A DNA stretch of 64,000 nucleotides from Mugil cephalus (Eukaryota > Chordata > Actinopteri > Mugiliformes > Mugilidae). This document shows positions 36,804 to 49,200 of this stretch, in pieces. Under the pieces are notes generated by a model. It worked only from the letters and a program-made list of their open reading frames with translations. It had not been told where the DNA came from and did not search any database. Location: positions 1,494,001-1,558,000 of the forward strand of contig NC_061773.1 in assembly GCF_022458985.1 (NCBI RefSeq), read 5' to 3'. The position numbers were made by a program, and so were the translations under genes. Each line of letters opens with the position of its first letter. Positions within the stretch are counted from its first letter, which is position 1.

Positions 36804-39800
36804 GATATGGTTTAGGAACAACTCAAAAAACATGAAGAACAGCACAAGATGTCCTGGCCTCCAGATTCACTAGATCGTAAACTGATCAAGTATCTGTGGG
36901 ATGACCCACAGAGGCCCCTCCCATCAACCCATAGACCCAAAGACCCCCACTAACAACATTCTGTTACCAGACACCACAGGACACCCCCAGAAGACCCATG
37001 TCTATTCTCTGATGAGTCACGACTGTGTTGGAGGCACAAAGGAAACATACACAATATTAGGAAGGTGGTCATAATGTTATGCCTGATCAGTGTATATTGT
37101 TCAAGTGGCATGTAAGGTTTTCATCATTTACTGGATGGATTGTTTAGCCAATATCGTCTCTAATAGTTGAACCATTTGAAAAACTGAAAATAAAATGTTA
37201 CGGAGCCTTGACCCATTCACTTAACAGAACAGCACGACCATCTCACCACAAATGAAACAAGTTGTCTTCAGGACTTCTTCCTTCTTCTGCTTTTCACTTC
37301 TCAGGTCAGCGAAGGTGTCGATGATCACACCAAAGATCAGGTTGAGGACAATGATGATGACCATGAAGAAGAACAGCAGGTCGTAAATCACCCTGGCTGC
37401 AAACAGTGGCTCCTGGGTAAGATGCAGGAAACACAGTTGTTCTGTACAGTGCACATATCAGGGTCATTTTAAATATTTAAATATATATCACAGTACTTAT
37501 TAACTGCATTTAGACATCAGAGTGTGAGTATATTTAATGAGAAGGGAATAGACTGTCCCCATTAAACTGAATGACCCAAAAGACAGGCCTTAGCATAAAC
37601 AGGTGTTGGGTATGATGTTATGGGTTGAAAACGAGGTTATCCTTGGTCCTCATGGATGTTAATGGAAACGCAAGGCCACAGGTGCAACCTGCCAGATGCT
37701 ACAGTAACAGAGACGGCAGTAAGGCGGGCAACATGACGCACTCTGTCTTGGATACATTAATCAGATTCACACACTTTTCTTTTGTCATTTTCACTTGATC
37801 GTCCGGAAAGTAACAGGTTTTTCTGTTTGCACGACAGTTTGCTTCTGTAATTTACCTTGGAAGTCGGAAAAGGCTTTTAGACCTACGTTTTGCATTGTGT
37901 TGCAAATAGATGAGGCAGATATTCACATCCTCTTTTGACATCATTAGTGGCTCAGCCTGAATTCAGTAGAAATCTATTTCGAGGTTTAATTCTCACACAA
38001 GGCGGAGGCAGCACAGCTGTAAGGAAACATTGCGAAACCTTCATGCTTTTGTAATAAAAACAAGTTCAGCGGACGATGGGCTCAAAGCCAGCTCACATGA
38101 CCTGCACTGCAGCTGTGGGTGCACTGCCTCTCAGTCTGCCACACACACAGACACACACACACACGCAACCCGGAGCCCAATTAAATCTGCACGTACCTCT
38201 TTAGAAGGCTTACGAAGAACATCCCCCACACCTCCGCCACTCCTCAAGCCGTGACTCAGCACAGTAACGATACACATGAGTAAAGAGTCGCACGTCCGCT
38301 CCATGTTGCTGTCCTCGTCATCGTCATTCCCAAAATCTGTGGAAGCAGAAGGAACAACTAATTTAACAGTAAAGTCATTTCGCAAGAGGAAGCATGAAGT
38401 ACTATAATGTCGTCTTGATAATAAAGTGATCAGTGTGTACTACAATATATTTAATGTAGTGTAATGTAGAGTAAGGTGTTAACAGGGCGCTGTCAATTTA
38501 GCAAAACATGCTTTAAACATTTTATATATGCACGTAATTATCTGTAAAGTAGCCACAATCCAAACACTACTTAAGTATGAGCCGTTATAGTAATATTAAA
38601 AAATATTTTTGTGAAGACATTTGTAATCTCAGATTAGTACATAAGAAAAAGATTGTGATGGTGTAGTTGTAGAATGTAGATATTATGGAAGAAATGTACC
38701 GGGCATACAATACTGTGACATTCTACTCAATCATTTATAGTATCATCATGTACCATCATCATGCCATACTAACAATGCATTAATTGTAATGTGATGATAA
38801 ATATTAGATACTCGTGTTCGGGAGGTTTTCAGCCATGTAGCCATTTATCATAAATATATCCTTGATTTGGTTGCAAAACTTAGTATCTGTTGAAGCTGTG
38901 TTTACATGTTTTGGTTCACAGTGTGAATGTTATTAGTTAAAGCAAAGGTGTTTTTGTATATCTGGATTCAGAGGAGCAAAAAAGAAGATAATGATGGACA
39001 CTTCTGAATGGGTCATAGGTCACAGCAGAACAGTTAAAAGGAAGGAACTCTGGCAGACAGACTAGAATATGTGATCTGTCTAGTCCAGTTTAGTACAAAC
39101 ATATTATTCACAGGTTTCCTGCATGTCTGGGAAATCCTGGAACAAATAAACAAAACAAGTACACTGATTAGGCTCAACATTATGCCTGCTGACAGGAGAA
39201 GTGAATAACATTGACCATCTTGTAACAATACAGTGTTCTGCCGGGAAACGTTTGGACCTGAAATTCTGTTACATAGACATGTAGCACCCACCTAGACCAG
39301 ACCAGACACCCCCACCCCATAGCAATGACACTCCTTGATGGCAGCAGTCATCCCCAGCAGGATGCAGCCTGACAGACGCACATGGTTTTTTATAGGAACA
39401 ACTTAAAAACCATGGACAGCACAAGGTGTTGACCTAGTCTCCAAATTCACAACATCCTGAACTGATCAAGTATCTGTGGGATGACCTGCAGATGCCCCAT
39501 CCCTCAACCCTGACAAAATTCTATTGCTACACATCAAAGGACACCCACCAGAGGCCCATGTCGATTCTCTGATGAGTCACAACTGATTTAGAGGCACAAG
39601 GGAAATCTACACAATGTATTTTTGTGGGGAATCTTATATCTAGGAAATATTCACAAATCAATGTCACATGAGGGTCAACAAGGTCACATGGGAGAGTGGC
39701 TCAGATCAAATGGCAGCCATGTGATGGGTCACATGAATTAAAGGGTGAATAAGAGTAAAACCATAGAGCGCAGTAAACATCCCATGGTTGTTCTTTCACA

Positions 39801-42800
39801 TGTTGTGCAGGCACTACATACAGCTGATTCAGGTCCTAAATAAAAACATTTTCTAAGATACTTCAGACCAGTTATGAAGCCTTACATTCTCTATACCAGG
39901 GTCAGGCAGCACTTGATCTCAGGCTGTGTTGCTCCCACCAATTTCCACCAAGTGAACCTTATAACTAACTTTAACAACTGTATGAAAATAGCTTGTGGTT
40001 AATAGAACTTTTAAAGGTTTCATTCCGGAGAGGAAATCCACACAAGAGCACCCAAAATTAGTTTGAAGAGCGCCAGTGTCGTAGTGTTCAGTTACCTTCC
40101 TGCGGGACATCGGTGGTGCAGTTCTCTTCAGCGCCTCCATGACACGTTCCTGCCGACAGAAACTCACTGGCCAAACTGGCTCCATTTTCTAGAAATTTAA
40201 AAGGGACAGCACATTTGTTTCTTTCTAAACATAAAGCTGTGCTGCCTATGGCTGATCAGAGACTGCAGTCAGTCCTCACTCATTGTGGCGTTGGGGATAT
40301 GATCCACCTCCAGGATGAAGTCGTCTTTGAAGAATATGTAGCCAACGATGGAGAACAGGTAGACCAAAATGAGAGCGAGCACGGCCGTGAGCACGATGGA
40401 GCGTCCGTTACGAGTCACACTCTTGATCACATTCAGCAAGGTTTCCTCTCTGTAGACCAGGTCAAACAGCTACAAAACAAAGTGTACATTACAAAATGAA
40501 ATGAAGCAAAATACAGTATGTGTCAATATTTAAAATGTAGTATCAGTGTACAGTTTTGTACGGCATATGAGCTTCTGAGAATACTAAATACCAGTATATT
40601 CAATCTGGCATGTTACAGGACAGACCTGCAGAAAACACTTAACACCTCAACAACAACATCGGTATCAGTACAGCTCTAAATAAGGTGATTCCTGGCTATC
40701 TGAGAGGACACGGTTTTGAATGCGCTGCAATTGAAAACTAAGGCTACAACAATGGTTTAAAGGTGAGAGAGAAACAGCTGTTTGATTCTCCTGTATGTCC
40801 TGAGTGTATGAGAATGGACGATAAAACGTATTATACACATTGTCTTACATAAAAAATCTGCTGCCTTTCTCGTTTCTCAGAAGGCTGCATGCTTGACTTA
40901 AAAGGTGAATTCATAGAATGTGTGTGTTTCTCTCACCAACAGACTGTAGAAAAAGACATGGCCAAAGACCCCCAGACAGCAGATGATGAGGTAGATCAGG
41001 TGGTAGAGGAACTCAAAGTCCATCACCATAGCTTTATAGCCTCGTGTAAAGGTTCCTCGGTTCCCAACAAAACTTATCAGGAAGATGATTTTATTACAAA
41101 CCTGGGAGATAAAGAGAGACTCTCTTAAAATATCTGAATGAAGGAAACAGTAACACAAACTGTCGACAGCAGTGTGGTCCGGATAGCTTCTAAACTAAAT
41201 GAGGACAAACAGTATGAATTTGTTTACACACAATGTAAACATGGTGAAAGGGATGAAAAAAAAAACCCTGGTTAACACACTTTTTTTGAAATTGTAATAT
41301 ATACAAGTCGAGTTTCTAGCACTGGATTTGCACGGGGGGTATTAGCAGTGGAGAGGGATGATAGTAGAGGTCATTAGCCGTGTGCACTTTTAACCCAGAT
41401 AGGGAAAATCTATAGTCAGACTAAGAACTAAATTGACTCTAGAATACGGTTGAGATAGTTTTACAGAGGATATGAGGCTTTTTTTTTTTTTTTTTTACTG
41501 TATATACAAAAAGGTCAAAAACAGAGTCAAGGAGACGTTTGACCTGCTGCATGTAAACTAGATTTCAGAGTATCCAGGTTACTGCCATCCATGGTAACAC
41601 GTTCTCCAATATCTTGCCTTAACCTGATTCCACTCAATAACATGCTTTTGTGTGTACGCGTAAACAGAGTGAGTGAAAGGCAGAGATGATAGAGGTTGCT
41701 TTTATTTTGAGTGTGTGTGCATTTAAGAGGACATCTAGAAAATCTCTGGCGTGAATGGGTGTTGTCACTCTCTCTAGTGACGCACTTAACACCACATAGT
41801 ACGGCCTGGCGCTGCCAGGGAGAACTGTAGGGCTGGGGGTGCAACACCTCTGGCGTGCCAAGTGGGCATGAGAGTGAGTGAGAGTTGAAAAGAGAAGTGG
41901 AACTGGCGCGGTGGATGTTTCTTAGCATGTGAAAGTACAGTAACGCGTTTGAGTGGTAAAACAGAAGTGGGCCATTTTTAGCCTTTCTCTGGGGAAAAAT
42001 CACGAACAAACCACATAAACACACGTTTTCACATTCGCAGGAAAGACAGTGAACATTTAAATGGCACAGCATAATGAAAATTGTGTTAACACACCAAAAT
42101 GTTGGGAAACAAAACAAAAAAACTTCACAATTCACAGTCACTTGGGTGACTAACCCTATCTTTGATCTCATTCGAACAGGTTCTAAGATCGTTGTCTCTT
42201 AGATTTCTTGCTCACGCTGACACAACAGGAACAACTGAGGTGCTCACAGTGTCAGAATATTACTGAGGCCTAAGAAACATCCACATGAGGTCCAAAAGAT
42301 TTGCATGAAAATTAATAAAATGTCCTTCGCAGCATCCCCAAAACACGAGTTCAAATTCTTTGTTGGGTGCAAAGGGCAATTGTGCAAAAATGTTTTGATA
42401 TTAATATTTTTGATTATTAATTAAAACTTTTATGAAAACTAATTTTTCTCACATTTTACCAGAACATTTTAAGCAGAACTGATAAATATATAACTGTCAT
42501 ATGCTAATAACTGCGGGTTAATATTCCAAAGTTTCACTTCCTATCTTTGCACTGGGATAGTAACATACATTTCAGAAAAGTTGGACAATCAACACCAGCT
42601 GAGTGACTACATACTACCACTGGTAATCTGAGCAATATGACCCTTGACACTCACATTGAAAGCACCCAGAAGGAAGAGCGTGGGCTCCAGGCCCACAGAA
42701 AAGATGAGACGTAGGATTGTCACAATAACCAGGGCACGGATGCCCAGTGGTTGGGGCATGATGATAACAATGACCAACGTTGCCAAAACCCCCATCCACA

Positions 42801-43139
42801 GCAGTGCAGAAAGATGTGGATCGAGCATACCTGTAGAACATAAACGCACACAAATCAACTACATGCAGGTTGAGACTGAATTTAAAGGATTCAAGAACAC
42901 AGGTATATATGGTATCATATACACTACCAGTCACCACCTTCTCCTTCAGTTCACTGAGAAAGTGTGTCCAAACGTTTGACTGGTAGTGTATGAGATATAA
43001 AATGTAGAGAAGGTGTCAGTACAGTTTGCAACATAAAAAATGCTTGTCTGGATCATCATATTTTCCACTAACTTCCTCACTGCTGAGACTTTGAATTCAA
43101 GGGATGCCACTCACATAATGCAAGTGGATGACATCGTTT

Positions 43140-43205
<66 letters not shown>

Positions 43206-46200
43206 ACTAAGGTTTAATGAGATCCTACCTGATCCTCCCCTTCATCCGTAGGTAAATCCAGGATAAGTGTCCCACTCAGGGGCTTCATGTGGCAACATGT
43301 CACTCAGGCCAATAACTTCAATCAGCAGTGAAAGCTAGGCTACATCTAGCTTAGCCTTTTTGAGAGGTGCACTTTCTTTAAATACAGTACTGGACAATAC
43401 TAGACATTTTTTGTAAGTACTATAGATATAGATAGACATAGATCAACCTCAGAGGGCAGATAAGGTGGGAAAGCAAATAGGAAAATTGGGCAGAGCAACC
43501 AAGATGAAACAGAAAACAGTGCAATGCAGTGGATGACAAATCAGAGGGTGAGTACTGCAACTTAGGGAACCCCCCCCCCACCACCACCATGTTTCCTACG
43601 TCCCTGCCTCTTTCTGTGTCCTTCCCCCCTTCCCTCTCTCTCCAGTTTCTCTCCCTCCCATTCCCCGTGGAGATCACATGACAGGTGCCACTTACATAAC
43701 GGCCATCTCTAAAAATACCTCAGCTGAAAGATTCACGAGGAATGGGTTAGGGGAGCGGGGGAGCAACAGCTCCGGTGATGTCGCAGTCTGAAAGAGGGGT
43801 GCTTACATGCACTCCCGAACTCTGCACCTATGGTAGGTAGGTATTACGCTTCAGTTTAATGTACAGACAGGAATAGCTGTGTGCACATAAACAGTTGAGA
43901 GGGCTTCACTGCTCAAGTGTTGAGCATGTTTTATGAGAGTGTGACGCTAAGCATAGCTATTCATCAAAAGACATTCAGTCATGCATGCAGGCAGAACACA
44001 CTGACCTAGATCTGCTGCTCTTATAACCCTCATTCTAAAGCCCCAAGCAAACAAAGCAGGAGAGCAGGCACCGTGTGTGTGTGTGTGTGTGTGTTTGTGC
44101 GTGTGAGTAAGAGAGAAGGCAGAGGCCGAAAGCCATAAAAGTGCCTGTTTAAGCAGGCCAGAGGTATGCTGGAGTCTCACGTGATGGTGTCTTGCACACT
44201 GACCAAGTTCCAGAGTACAGGGTGATTCAGATCTAATTTGTGCCATGCACTCCTTTCTTGGTATAAAGTTGTAATGTTTTACATTTATGACTTCAGAGAC
44301 CAAGAAGTAAAAACAACTTCAAAGATTTGTATGAGGCAAAGCTTCTAGGTTCATTGTCTGATGGGTAGATTAAACGACATTTTGTGAAGATTGAAATAAA
44401 CAGAGTATTTTATAATACTATATTATTGATATACATCGATCAGGTATAACATTATAACCTCCTTCCTAATACTGTGTAGATCTCCCTTGTTCCTCCAAAA
44501 CAGTTGTGACTCATCAGAGAATGGACATGGGTCTTCTGAGGGTGTCCTGTGGTGTCTGGTAACAGGATTGCTAATGGGGGACTTTGGATGGTATGGGTTG
44601 AGGAATTGGGAGACCTTGTGCTGTTCTTCATGTTTTTTGAGTTGTTCCTAAAGTGTTTTTTGTTTTTAAACTGTGTAGTACTTAAAGTCTACAACATCAC
44701 TTTTTGTGACTTTCTGAATTATCATATATGTGATCTGCTGCATATGAAACCTGAGCCGGAGTGGCTCTCTACAGCCCATGAAAGTCTGCCCGCTCCTGTG
44801 TTTATTGTGTCTCCATAGCGCTGAGAAGGCAAATATGAGGCCATGGTGTCTTTGTGGGTGTGTCTTAAACAAAGATAGAAGGCTTCTCATGTCCTGCTCC
44901 TAATCCTGATCAGGTGATTAGAAATCAGCAGATCAAAACACTGAGGCAAAAAGGAGATCACTAGGTCAATGCTGATGCCTGGTAGAAGGTTTGAGAGTCA
45001 ATTTTCTGATACTAGATTGTGATGTAAATGCAATATGACAAATGTTTCTACTTGCTTCTCACTAATTTCAAAATTGTATTGTTGAATGCACATTGTTGAG
45101 ACCTGTGCAGCAAATGCAAAATATACTAAGTTGGAAGAGCATCAGTAGAAAATGAAGAAATCTACTTCACATTACTTAAGAAAATGTGTAAAATGTAGTG
45201 TTTTCTAACCTGCAGCATCTATTTGTGTGACTAACCTCCGTGTACTGTCTCCAGAGGGTAGAAGAAGCAGACTAGCAGGTTCATGAGCACAGCAAGGTTG
45301 AAGGAAACGTTGCTCCACACCGATATGTTTCTCGAACACCAGTAAAGCACTTGCTGGGCTGAAAAGTAGAAAACAGACACAGAGAAGGACAATATACTGT
45401 TTTATTTATGCATTTATTATTTATTCTAAAAGCATATACCAATTGTGTTAATACACCAAAAGGTGGGGATATTCAACTGAAATAATAAAAACCAGACAAA
45501 ATGAGCCAGTCCTCACACTTGGGGAGCTGTGAGCAGTGGCATTTTTTTTCAGAAAAGAAATGAAGCGGTTGTGTTAATTTTTCTTTCCACTGAGTGCTTA
45601 ATCAGCCAGCTGTTTAAAGCATTTATTTGACTGTCAGATCCTTGAGTAAACAAGCTGTTAACTGGAAATGAGGACTGAAAGAAAATGAGCTCCAGTTGTC
45701 GTGAAAGGAGTATTTTTATGCTGAGCAAAATAAAAAAAAAAGTGTGGCACTAGTACTGAGATTACATCTTAAGTTTAAGAACAACATGTCACTTTGACCT
45801 TTGCTTCTGACCTACAATCTGACTTTTAATAGACTTGTGTTACGTACTCAGGTGCAACTGGAAAAGAGAAACTGATGCAGGGACTTTTCTCTGTCCATCC
45901 CCTCCTTTGAGTGAGACAGAATAAGGCTTTGTGTGGGTATGTAGTCTTGTATGTGGATTAGAAGTGTGACTGAGTGTGGGTGCGGGTCTGTGTGTGTGTG
46001 TCTGTTTGTGTGCATGAGGAAGCACGCTCTCACTTGTGATTCATAAGGTTACTGTACAAATGCTTCACGACTCAAAGAATGTGGAAAGCCCCTGTCTGCT
46101 TTTAGACAGTGGAAACATGCACATACACAGACAAAGCACACCAGGACGACGTCGGCAGCCCTGCCGTCAAAGTGCTGATACACATCCTTCCATCGATTTT

Positions 46201-49200
46201 CCATAAACACTTATCCTGTTCAGGCTTGCAGAGACTGAGCTCTAACCCCGGCATGGATTTGCCCAGGAGCCGGGGTGCACCTCAGACGTGTCACAAGTTC
46301 GCCGATGGGACACACAATCAGGCAATGAAATTCACATTGATCATGTAGCAGTTTCCAAGTCAACTGCATGTTTGTGGAAAGTTTGTGCAAAAGAGGGAGA
46401 CAATGGAGAACATGCACATAGAAATGCTCTGCCATCCAACAGGAATGGTAGAAAAAAGGTAGTACTGTTGCACATACAATTAAGGGATTAACAGCAGCCA
46501 CCCCATTAATAAACACAATGAAGCTGTCTAGACAATCTAAGCTCCTACCTGCTCCCCTAATGCTTCTCTACTTTTAACTCCTGAGTTTGCTTTCTTTAGG
46601 AAAACCCTCAAGAGGACATCCTGACTGCCAAACACACATGGCTGAAGAGCACCAGTTTGACTACAGTCAATAACGTACCATGTGTCTCATACCACTGACG
46701 AAACTCAGTTTGTTGACTCAAATCGAAGAATATTCCTATTCACACTGATCAGACATATCATTCTGACCACCTTTCTAATATTGTGTAGGTCTCCCATGAG
46801 CCTCTTAAACAGTTGTAGATCATCCCACAGATACCTCATCATCTGAGATCTAGTGAATCTGGAGACCAGGTCAACACCTTTTGCTGCTGATGTTTTTTGA
46901 GTTGTTTGTAAGGCATTTTTGTGTGTGTCTGTCATGTGGCATCCTGCTGGGGATGGCTGCTGCCATCAAGGAGTGTCATTGCTATGGGGTGGGGATGTCT
47001 GGTTTGGTCTAGGTGGGTGGTACATGTCTAAGTAACATCCACATGAATGAATACCAGGTCCAAATCTTTCCCAGCAGAACACTGAATTGTCACACGATGG
47101 TCAATGATATTAACTTCTACTATATTGTTATGCCTAATCAGTGTATATAAGCATGTGATGTCTTGACATAATTACTAAAAAACTAGCAGTATTAGTGTTT
47201 CTAGTCTTAACCCCACCTCTGAGTTTCTTCTGCCAGTTCATCTCATTGAAGAGGTCTTCCGCTCGCAGGAAAAAGTCGTTGATCTTACTGCCCTGCTCGT
47301 CTCGCTCGGTAGTGTAGTAGACTCGCAGTTTTGACTCTGAGGTCAAGAACTCACAAATGTTGGGAACTGGGAACACTATTTCCTCCATGGTTCGGTCCTG
47401 ACGTACAATCTGTACAGAGAATTCACCCACAGTCATCTTCAAGCATCTCCACATGGCCACATTTTTAACATTTGCCAAGAAAATGTAGAGTAAATATATC
47501 GGAGAATTCTGTGTAGTTTTACCTCTATCTGAGCCGTATGTTTGGCATAGAACTCCAAGGCCTCATCTCCCTCACCACTGGCCCCTCCTGGCCTCAACAT
47601 CATGGATAGCTCTTTGTTATGGCGCGCCAACTGTATGAAGGACACACAGCCAACAAGTCAGCTTGTCACAAACAAAAAACACAAAACAACAACAGATGGA
47701 TAATGTGTGTGTCTCACATTCCCACATGAATGAAGAGATGCGTTACGCAACACTGTGTCTCATGCAGTTGGGCAATCCACATGGGAAACATGTTGCAAAG
47801 ACAAAAAGCAGACCTGATGAGCTAAAATGTAGATGTTGTGTCCCACATTTCGAGGTGAAGCTGCATCATGTTCCTCCTCTTCTCCATTGTCTTCCTCCTC
47901 CTTTGTGTCTTCAAACTCTACCTCACCCTGCAGATAGGCCTTCTTTATCACCTCCACCTGCACAGACACACACACATGCACACACCACCATATTTCTGCA
48001 GGATAATATGCAATGTCATTGCTTCGTGGTGCCAAGGCTATATCGGAGTAGATGTACTTGAGATGCACATCATCATTTGAATTTGAAGGCCGACGTTGAC
48101 GGTTCCTCACCAGCTCTTTCGGCCTCATGTTGTACAGGATCCTTTCAGCATTCTCGCTATCGTGACGGCTCTCCATGATGGCGAGTAGCAGCTTGGATGC
48201 ATTGTTCTGAGTGAAAAAAAGAGAAAATAGGCAAGAGAAGAGGACGGCTCTGAGATAAGAACGTAAGCTCTTCAAGTTTCTTCATCCAAGTAAAACAGAC
48301 AGAAGCCCTCGTGCTCTAGGAGTACACACTCTGCAGCTGTTTGTCTTGGCAGGTATGCACAAAAGCTAGCTTAGACAGATGAATGTCCTGCCCTTTCACT
48401 CAGATTCTGTTAGTGATATTTCATCCTGCTGCTATGAAAGTTAGATTTATCTGTTGCTCTACTCTCACCAGCAAACTCACCTTGAGCTCTAACACAAGGT
48501 CCATCCTCTTCTTCCCAAGTGGATTTATATCATTAAGAATCAGGGCAATAATGATGTCTATGCCGTTGGACTCATGAGTGGCAATGCAATTCTGGAAGAA
48601 ATGGAGAAGAAGAAAAAAACAAAACAGCTAGTAGTCTCTAGTCTTCATAGTAAAGCAGAGTATAAAATGTCTTTGTTATGTCCTCTCCTTGTACCTGGTT
48701 TTCATGGCAGGGACCTTGGCAGTACTCTGTCAGACTCTCTAGAGTTTGGTTGATGAGGGCAACATTCTTTTCATTGATGTACAACCCCAGTAGACCGAGA
48801 CCTCCTGTGGTGCTGCCACAGATACAGTCTAAGAACTGCAAAGTCTCACACACAAGGTTGTAGTTGTTCTTGTTGTTTTGGCAACGGAGGAAGTTCTGAG
48901 GAGATGAAAGAGGTTGTGGTTGGAAGGTAAGAGGCAGGGGAAGCAGTGACACAGGTCAGACCACTGAGATGTCTGTGTTAACTGCACTATATGTATATAT
49001 ATACTTATCAGCCACAACATTAAAACCTCCTTCATAATATTGTATAGGTCTCCTCTCTGACTCATCAGAGAATGGACATGGGCCTTGTGAAGGTGTGCTG
49101 TGGTGTCTGACTACAGGATGTTGTTTGTGGGGGCCTATATCATCCCACAGACACTTGATCAGTTTGCTGAGTTGTTCCTAAACTGTGTTTGTGTGTGTGT

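Larger units (their letters stand above)
34351..37246. other. itpr1 intron with copy H and microsatellite
   Basis: About 2.9 kb. Apart from the transposon copy at its 5' end, no exon or conserved block was recognised. Confidence 0.5.

Noticed and set aside
36630..36845. Open frames made of Cys-Val or His-Thr repeats
   Set aside because: They are translations of the CA/TG microsatellite in copy H.
41527..42171. 214-codon minus-strand open frame
   Set aside because: Lies in an itpr1 intron, resembles no known protein, and the flanking exons join in phase without it.
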